A stretch of DNA of 64,000 bases from the NCBI GenBank assembly GCA_963920525.1, contig OY986440.1:14274764-14338763 (forward strand). The letters run 5' to 3'. Source of the stretch: Dichetophora obliterata (taxonomy: Eukaryota; Arthropoda; Insecta; Diptera; Sciomyzidae). The notes under the pieces are model-generated. The model searched no databases. It saw nothing but the letters and a program-made list of their open reading frames with translations, and had not been told where the DNA came from. A program made the translations under genes and the position numbers. Within the stretch, counting starts at the first letter, position 1. Each line of letters starts with the position of its first letter. Shown here piece by piece: positions 57,288-64,000 of this stretch.

Positions 57288-58565
57288 TTATTTCTTTCCT
57301 CTTAATTCAATAATAACATTATTTTTATTGTCAATATCAATTACTTTAAATGGTCCCTTGTAAACGGGTTCTAATTTGTGTGCTGTGTGATTTTTGATAA
57401 ATATTTCTTGACCTATGGTAATGTTTGTATTGTTGGTGTTTTGGTCATTTAATTGTTTTTGATTATGTTTTGCTTTATTAATTAAGTTTTGTGCTCTTGT
57501 TAAAGCGGTTTGTAGTCGGAATTTTACTTCTTTTGAATAATTTTCAAAATTATATATAGTATCTACTGTTTCAAAAGGTATTAGTGGGTTGTGGTTTGGA
57601 ACGTTTGGGAAAATTAATTCAAATGGACAATATCCATGTACTGTGGAGGGTGTTGTGTTAAAAGTATATGTGAAATACTTAACCCATTCATCCCAATCGT
57701 TTCTGGATGCGTGAATGTATGAACGAATGTATTCATTAAATGTGCGGTGTGATCTTTCAACTGTTCCTAGTGTTTGATGGTGGTAAGGCGCAGATGTAGC
57801 TTTTTGAATGTTTAAAAGTGTTAGGAGTTCTGAAAGGATTTGATTATTGTATTCAGTACCCATATCACTTAGTATTTTATTCATTGGTCCATAAATTAAA
57901 ATAAAATGTTCTATTAAGGCTTTTGCTACTGTTTTGGCGGATTTGTTAGTTACGGGTATTGCTACGAGATATTTGGTTAGATCGCATATTAAAGTGATGA
58001 TATATTGATTTCCTTTTTCTGATATTGGAAGAGGTCCTTCAGTATCTATTATTACCGTTTGAAAAGGTTTCTGAGGTGTTGGGGTAATAATCATATCTGT
58101 TTTAATATGCTTTGTAGTTTTATTGATTTGACATTGAAGGCATTGTTTTACATATTGATTCACATCTCTAGTGATGTTTTTCCAATAATAAAATTGACGA
58201 ATCTTTTTAAGTAGTCTGGTTGTTCCAGGATGTCCTCCGGAAAGAGCTTCATCGTGAAACTTTTTTAATAAAGATTTTTGTTCATTTTTGTCAGTTATTA
58301 TGCACACTTTAGGTGTAAGTGCTATTTGTAACTTTGTAATAAGTTGAGTAGCTTTTTGTTTAAAGTTTTCAATGGATACGAGGTTAAAAAAATTATCATT
58401 TAAATTCATTTGAATTTTGTTTATATTCCTACTAATTGCTTCTTTTTCAAGAATTGGAAGAAATTGATCTAGATCGATAGTTCCATTAGCAATAGTATTC
58501 TGTATATTAATTCGTGGTGCTAGCACTTGTTTATCATGTTTTAAGTAAAATGTAGGGATACTTTC
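57288..58565 (-). pseudogene. retrotransposon integrase
   Basis: Open for 412 codons. The N-terminal zinc-binding HHCC domain shows the GGHPGTTRLLKKI region and CLQCQ. The catalytic core has IIDTEGPLP (first Asp), ILSDMGTEYNN (second Asp) and TVERSHRTFNEY (Glu), the DD35E triad. The C-terminal part has an SH3-like stretch (KLEPVYKGPFKVID). It ends with a stop at 57288. It is joined to RT upstream through a frame change near 58565, so it is not translated as part of intact pol even though its own domains look complete. Confidence 0.9.
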
Positions 58566-60150
58566 TCAGTATCCACTCTGAGTTTAACCCACTTTTTAAC
58601 GCAATTGAAGCCAATAGTTTCGAAGACCTTAGGCTTTTGTTCAACTACTTTATTTTCTGTGTTTGTTATTTTTTCTTTAGCTTTGGTTTTTGATTGTGCA
58701 CGTGTAGTTACCAGGAGAACATTGTTTTTTGATGGGATTAATTTAATATCATTAAAGTCAATTCGAGACAGCGCGTCCGCTCCTGAATTGTCTTTCCTTT
58801 AATGTGTTCTATTGTAAAATCATATTCTTCTAATTCCAGACGAATTCGCGTTAATCTGCTGGATGGATTTTTTAAGGAGTATAAAAAGGTTAATGGTTTA
58901 TGATCGCTGCGTACTATAAAATTTTTGCCATAGACATATGGTCGAAAGTGATTAATTGCCCATTGGACAGCTATTAATTCTTGTTCTATTGGGGCTTTGT
59001 TTGATTCTCCTTTCGAAAATGCACGTGACGCATATGCAACTGGAAGCTGTATACCGTCTTTCTCTTGTGATAGTATTGCTCCACAAGCGATTTTGCTAGC
59101 GTCGGTAGTGATATAAAAAGTTTTTTCAAAATCTGGATATTGGAGGATTTGTGGAGACAGTAGTGCTGACTTTAAATGTTGAAAAGCTTTCTCACAGTCT
59201 ACAGACCATACGAAAGGTTCATTCTTTCTAGTTAGTTTTGATAAATGGACAGAATAAAATGAAAAATTTAGTATGAAACGTCTGTAATAATTACAGAAAG
59301 CTACGAATCGACGAACCTCATCGCTATTCTTAGGTCTGGGGAAGTTTTTAATTGTGTCGTATTTGCTACTGTCTGGTAAAATACCTTTGTCGGTACATTT
59401 GTGACCCAAATATGTTACTTCAGATCTAAAAAATGTGCATTTATCCGGGTGTAATTTTAAATTATGTTCTCTGCATCTTTGAAATACTGTTTCTAAATTT
59501 TTTATCATGTGTTTAATCGAGCATCCTGTGACAATGACATCATCCATGTATATTAAAGTTTTTGAAAGTGACAACCCTGTGAATGCTAGATTCATCATTC
59601 TCTGAAAAGAATTTGGGGCTACTTTTAAACCATATGGTAAACGCGTGAAACGAAATGAACCATTTTCCGTAGATAAAGAAGGGATGTCTCGAGATTTTTC
59701 GTCCAATCCAATTTGATGGAAACCAGATGTTAAATCTAAACAACAGAAAAATTTCGCTCTGCCAAGTTGGTCTAAAATATCCTCAATTCTTGGTAAAAGA
59801 AATTTGTCCGCTATCAGCTTTTTATTTATTTGTCGGTAATCGACTACTAAACGCCATCGTTTTTCGGGATTATTTGGTAATGATTTCTTTGGTACTAGTA
59901 AAATTGGACTATTGTAATTGGACGTCGCCGGTTCGACGATCCCGTCTTGTTGAAGTTTTTCAACTTGTCTAATTATTTCGTCTTTTTGTGAGTGTGGCGT
60001 CCGATAATTTTTGATGTAAACAGGATTATTGTCAGACAATCTCAATTTTTGTTTGTAAAAACTGTTTGTGCTTATTTTATCGGTTTCTAATGCGAAAATA
60101 TCAGTATATTTGGAACATAATTGAAATAATTCTGTTTTAGCTATTTCAGG
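58565..60150 (-). pseudogene. retrotransposon reverse transcriptase-RNase H
   Basis: The RT has the entry segment IIRQVEKLQQDGIVEPATS, LLVPKKS, WRLVVDYRQINK, LDLTSGFHQIGLDE, FTRLPYGLKVAPNSFQRMM and LIYMDDVIVTG with the catalytic pair near 59545. The connection has YLGHKCTDKGILPD. RNase H has ITTDASKIACGAILSQ, APIEQELIAVQWAI and VRSDHKPLTFL. One base is missing near 58790, inside the usual DALSR motif, and the true frame continues to about 58565. A further frame change lies near 60150. The motifs themselves are unmutated, so the copy is young. Confidence 0.9.
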
Positions 60151-60788
60151 AAAATTTTTTCGTTAGTTTCTCTAAAATGGTTTGTTTTCTGTGATGGTCA
60201 CTATTGGATGTGTTAAACATTTCATAATCAGATAAGTTTTCATGCTTTAAGTGAACATTATTCAAAAATTTATTTTCAGAATTTGTGTTGATCATTCTGA
60301 CATAAGGAACATTTTTTGAAATTATGCAGCCGGTAACATACACCCCATCTTGTATTGTTTGACTTGGTATAATCAAATCAGAACATTCGCTGTTAATTTT
60401 AATAGCTCTGAAAACCTCAGCGCGTGCGGGTAGTATGAAAGCGTCATCCTTGAAACTTTCTAGCAGTGGAATATCTATTGGATAATTTAAATTAAATGGT
60501 CTTAATGAAAGTAAATTTGAATTTGTATTTTGGCCATATTGAATAGTGACATTGTATGTTTTAAGAAAATCTAAACCCAGTATGCCTTGAAAAGGTATGG
60601 GAAATGTATCTGAAATTATGTGAAATTTATGAGGAATTAAAAAATTTCTAACTTTTAAATCAATTTGGATTGTCCCTAAAGAATTGATAGTTCCTAGTCC
60701 TATTCCAGTTATTTGAATAGTGTTTTGTGTGTCAAATTTAAATGCATTGAGCGGGCTGATTTTAATTAGTGAGACATCCGCTCCAGTG

Positions 60789-63058
60789 CACTATGGGTAA
60801 AACGTGGCTATTTTTGGCATAAATTCAATTTTTTTTTGTTTAAAATTTAAAATCTGCTTTCGTTTTTTTGAATTCGTATACTCTAACGGTTATATAAACG
60901 TTTTTTTATAATTTTTATGTTACACCCTGTTACTTTATGAAAGGAAAAAGTCAGCTGTTTCAAGGTTGCATTATGAACAGAAAATGCGCGCGAAATTTTT
61001 ACTAACTTTGATCGTGAGTAAAACATTAATTGTAAACATTGTGAAAAAGTTTAAATATGGAAGAAGTTAGACAAGGTATGTAAAACAATTTGTGATATAG
61101 TTTAAAAAATAGTTGTGTGTTATTGTCTAGTAATTCAGTGTTTTGTTGGTGTGTTATTACAGGTCGAAACTAACAAACATACGTGTGTTGTGTGTAATAT
61201 AACTTCTGTGTATAGAAAGGTATTTGCAATATTTCTTTTAAAAGTTATTAATCAAACTGTATATAATCAAACATCATTAACACTTTTTGTTCCTTTTTGT
61301 TCCATTTGGGAAAAAACTTCATTTTGTAGTTTCATACGAGTTTTGCCATTCAACACTGCTTGAAGTTTGGAGCAGCAAAAATCGACAAGCAGATAGTGTA
61401 AAAGAATTTATTTTGGAGAACATTAAACAGCAAAACTTATTTATCATAAAATTAAATTTTCCAAAATGCAATCGAATACTTGACCGATTTAAAAAAAAAC
61501 ACTCGCGTTGGCTTGCATCCAATATAACTATTGAAATAAGTGATTGCGGCTTGCCCGGCAATAAACGAGGTCGGAGGCATTTAGACTATATTGATGCAGG
61601 GTCCCGTTTGAAGATAAAGTTAGCATCTGAGCTTGCCGCAGAACAAAAACATTCAACACCTCTTTTATTGCACGCTGCTTCCGTTTCAGCTAAAAAATCA
61701 AATGAAAAACAAACTGCATTTGTGTTGAAAAAAGCTGTTACAAACGAGAACATAACAGGAATTATAAGGAAACTGGAAAGGAGTGATCCGTTGCCAATAA
61801 GTGCTGATGAAGCATTAGCTTTTTTAATTGAAAATGGCTTTACAAAGCAGCAATACATTAACATGAAAGCATTAAATAAGCAGCACGGATGTGCTTCGAT
61901 TTAAATATTCTCAAACACTTTTACATTATATTGATTGCCATCTCTTGTGAATATAAGATTGATACAGAAAAATTCAAAAACTTTTGTGGCCAAACATTCA
62001 ATATGTATTTTGAAAAGTATTCTTGGTATCCAATGTCTCCAACTGTGCACAAAATTTTGGTACATGGGCACCAAATAATGGATACTTGCATACTTCCTGT
62101 TGGAGTTCTAGGAGAAAATGCATCAGAAGCGAGAAACAAGCTGTATAAAAGCGACAGGAGATCGCATGCAAGAAAATGTAGCCGATTGAATAATATGACA
62201 GACGTTTTTAATAGAGCATTGGATTCTTCAGACCCATTAATGTCCACCCTAAGTTTAACAAAACGAAAAAATACCAACAAAAAGAAGAGCCTGCCCAGAG
62301 AAGTCATTGCCCTTTTCAAAACACCTGGTATTGACTTTTCAGACACATTAGAAGGTGATGAAAATGAAAATGAACTGGAGAATATTGAGTTGGAAGAAGA
62401 AAATGAAGACGATTAACTAGAAAATCTATATTCATATATGGTTTGTAAAATGACAAAGGCATATTAGAATTTATCTCATATGATTTTTTTTCAGTGATCC
62501 GGTTGAGCCAACCTTACTTTAATTCAACTTACCTTTATTCAACTATCTTATTCAATAATTTAAGCTTTAACAAAGTTTCTGGAAAATAAAATGTACGCCT
62601 AATTTAAATATCCCCGGTCTTTGAAGGGTTAATGAGCAGTTTTATACCTTAACAAAAAGGCTGAAGCCTTGTCTATCATCTGACTCTACCAAAAAATAAA
62701 CACATTAAATTTAAGTGGTTTTTCCAAAAAGTGAGGTTAAAAAATTGTTTTTTTAGTACTGGCCCTTAATGGGTTAATATAACAAAATATTTTTTTATGC
62801 AAACTTACAGATTCTTGAAACAGCTTTCTAGTGATATATATTTCAAATAACGAAAATAAAAAAAGCCGAGGTGCACCCATGCAGAATTTATGCCAAAACC
62901 TGACCTAATGTGTTAATGGGTAGGCGGAAGAAGGCGTGGTCCAAATAAAAAAAAAACCAAAATTCCATTTTGATGTTAGTTAAATTCGTGCAAAATTTTA
63001 AAGGTCTAGCTTTAAAACTACAATTAATGCCAAAAATATCGCTATTTTGCCCATAGTG
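60789..63058 (+). mobile_element. Transib copy C, both ends and 5-bp duplication present
   Basis: 2270 bp. The left end is CACTATGGGTAAAACGTGGC and the right end, read inward, is CACTATGGGCAAAATAGCGA. Both then run TATTTTTGGCAT, so the termini match over about 37 bp. The 5-bp duplication CAGTG lies at 60784-60788 and 63059-63063. CACTATG is the Transib-type end (CACWATG) and resembles the V(D)J signal heptamer. The transposase is internally deleted (61287-62416), so the copy moved by a transposase made elsewhere or was deleted after insertion. Confidence 0.95.
61287..62416 (+). pseudogene. Transib copy C transposase with the catalytic core deleted
   Basis: The N-terminal part (61287-61904) has FKKKHSRWLASNITIEIS, DAGSRLKIKLASELAAEQ and the conserved block PISADEALAFLIENGFTKQQY, which aligns with copy B. 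It then jumps near 61905-61920 to the C-terminal part (61935-62416): YSWYPMSPTVHKILVHG, ENASEARNK with the last catalytic Glu, SRLNNMTDVFNRALDSSDP and an acidic tail ending ELEEENEDD-like. The first two catalytic regions are absent, a loss of several hundred residues. There is no clear start codon at 61287. An upstream ATG at 61057 with a GTATGT donor-like site, and a CVVCNITSVYRK phrase near 61180, suggest 5' coding exons. Confidence 0.85.
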
Positions 63059-63172
63059 CAGTGTCCACTAGAAATGTATTAAGATTTTTATTAGTTGATG
63101 TATGGATTTCGATAAAACTACTTAAATTAAGATTCAGATGGAATATTGATTTAGTATCCTTTTTGTGTTCTT

Positions 63173-63991
63173 TTAATTTTGATGCTGACCCCCCATATTT
63201 TGGGGGGAAATCTCGTTTCCCGACACTTCCTGCATCATTCTTACTCGCCCCCTATTTTCAAAATGGTTTGATTGATTTCTATTGTTGTTATTCTGGCTTC
63301 TGCGTCGCCAGTTATTATTGTTGTTACTAAAATTACTATGACGCCCATTATTATTGTTGTTATTGTAATTGTTATTAAAATTACTACTCTGACGCCAGCC
63401 TTGGCCGCGTCCGCGATTGTTACGGAATCCGCTATTCCTATGGCTTTGGCTTTGGCGGTTAAGGTAAAATATGGAGGAGTTTGAAGTTGAAGCTTCTGTG
63501 CTAGCTTCTACGAAGTTTCTAGTTTTAATAATAAGTTTTACTTCATCACTTGTAGCATTTCTGGCAATTGCTTTCGTTGTATTTTGTACTATTAATTTTT
63601 GAGCAATATTCTGTGGATAGCCCTCTCGTATGTAGGCTCCGTCTAGTTTTTTCGTTATGTCTTGTATTTCCTCGGCATATGCGGTGGCTGATTTGGATTG
63701 CTGTTTAATGTTCATTAGTTTTGAACATAACAATTCAGATGACTCACCTTTTATGGAGGATTTAAATTTATTTGTAATTGCCTGTATGGTGTTTTCGTTT
63801 GTTATTAAATTCCTTGCCTGTCCCCTCAGTTTAGTTTTTATAACCTCATTAGCAATCAACTCATGTGTGTCTTTAATTCTTTCAATCAGCGTTAAAGCAT
63901 CAAGAAAACTCTGCAACTCGTTTACATTACCATCAAACACTGGTACAATTTTTGTTGCTTTATCTAAAATATCGTCCTCTGTTCGCGGCAT
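63173..63991 (-). CDS. retrotransposon Gag
   Basis: An intact 272-residue frame from ATG at 63991, and the only unbroken ORF of this element. The N-terminal half (VPVFDGNVNELQSFLDAL, KTLRGQARNLI-like helical segments) resembles the capsid part of 412/mdg1 Gag. The C-terminal third is an Asn/Arg/Gly-rich basic tail (NNRGRGQGWRQ, then Asn runs) instead of a CCHC knuckle; it probably binds RNA. It overlaps the pol frame at its 3' end, with a candidate slippery site at 63188-63194. Confidence 0.85.
   Translation of the reverse strand: MPRTEDDILDKATKIVPVFDGNVNELQSFLDALTLIERIKDTHELIANEVIKTKLRGQARNLITNENTIQAITNKFKSSIKGESSELLCSKLMNIKQQSKSATAYAEEIQDITKKLDGAYIREGYPQNIAQKLIVQNTTKAIARNATSDEVKLIIKTRNFVEASTEASTSNSSIFYLNRQSQSHRNSGFRNNRGRGQGWRQSSNFNNNYNNNNNNGRHSNFSNNNNNWRRRSQNNNNRNQSNHFENRGRVRMMQEVSGNEISPQNMGGQHQN
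63188..63194 (-). promoter_or_regulatory. candidate -1 frameshift site G GGG GGT
   Basis: On the minus strand the Gag codons read ATG GGG GGT CAG just before the Gag stop at 63173, giving the heptamer G GGG GGT in the Gag frame. The protease linker is open in the -1 frame from here into the active-site motif. This fits Gag-Pol synthesis by -1 slippage. No downstream pseudoknot was checked. Confidence 0.5.
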
Positions 63992-64000
63992 TTTGATAGT

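Larger units (their letters stand above)
60146..63172 (-). pseudogene. retrotransposon protease, split by Transib copy C
   Basis: The linker before the active site lies at 63064-63172 (NKNLNTFLVDT) and the remainder at about 60146-60783 (GADVSLIKISPL, GLGTINSLGTIQ, and the flap-like part followed by GILGLDFL). Between them lies the 2270-bp Transib, whose 5-bp duplication covers the Asp-Thr-Gly codons. This family makes an aspartic retropepsin that matures Gag-Pol. This copy cannot do so. Confidence 0.85.
56608..64000 (-). mobile_element. Ty3/gypsy LTR retrotransposon (412/mdg1-like), 5' end outside the window
   Basis: Minus-strand element with gag (63173-63991), protease, reverse transcriptase-RNase H, integrase and a 3' LTR (56608-56891), in the normal Ty3 order. 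No envelope-type ORF lies between integrase and LTR. The RT and integrase phrases are like the 412/mdg1 group of flies. Pol has at least three single-base frame changes and the protease is split by Transib copy C, so it is inactive. It is inserted in LINE copy D; the duplication should be the 4 bp CATA or thereabouts. Confidence 0.9.

Noticed and set aside
1..64000. CRISPR arrays, operons or bacterial features
   Set aside because: Tandem repeats here have no regular short repeat-spacer layout, and all named elements are eukaryotic.

Overview
This is 64 kb of AT-rich eukaryotic, almost certainly insect, DNA. I find no host gene in it. Every coding region I can name belongs to a transposable element, and nearly all are broken. 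The mix of elements (a 412/mdg1-type Ty3 retrotransposon, RTE and Jockey/CR1-type LINEs, mariner, Tigger, hAT and piggyBac relatives, Transib, and Helitron-type elements with roughly 140-bp internal repeats carrying GGGCGTGGC) fits a higher fly. A tephritid-like fly is my guess, with low confidence.

Layout. 1-2154: Transib copy A, carrying a RAG1-like transposase and interrupted by a LINE 3' end. 2562-4013: piggyBac-type element bounded by TTAA. 4622-5033: tRNA-derived SINE. 6894-9813: Tigger (pogo) relic cut by a LINE. 10746-13099: hAT element with 8-bp target duplications and a complete but dead mariner inside. 13482-14676: MITE with a second MITE inside. 16850-18495: Transib copy B on the minus strand. 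18491-23060: DD41D mariner-type transposase split by a 3.57-kb non-coding insertion with its own terminal repeats. 23790-26990: RTE-type LINE on the minus strand. 27101-27434: hairpin MITE. 30385-35207: a complex of long inverted repeats and GC-rich tandem repeats with SINE, Helitron and hAT-MITE insertions. 36165-40000: LINE with a PHD-finger ORF1. 41447-53355: tandem repeats, a Mutator-like inverted-repeat element, Helitron arrays, a Transib end fragment and nested MITEs. 53356-56607: second LINE of the PHD type, minus strand, carrying a complete short Helitron. 56608-64000: Ty3/gypsy retrotransposon, minus strand, running off the window and interrupted by Transib copy C.

The most notable signal is the Transib family. 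Three transposase copies and one solo end are present. Transib is the DNA transposon superfamily from which the V(D)J recombinase RAG1 is thought to descend. Copy C is delimited to the base: 2270 bp, matching termini that start CACTATGGG, and the 5-bp duplication CAGTG. It sits inside the Asp-Thr-Gly codons of the retrotransposon protease. Copy A and the solo end instead terminate in CACAGTG, identical to the vertebrate recombination-signal heptamer.

Nesting gives relative ages. The hAT is older than its mariner, the DD41D element older than its insertion, LINE D older than both the Helitron and the retrotransposon in it, and that retrotransposon older than Transib copy C. The window reads as an element graveyard, typical of pericentromeric or otherwise gene-poor sequence. 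All family assignments rest on reading motifs and ends by eye.
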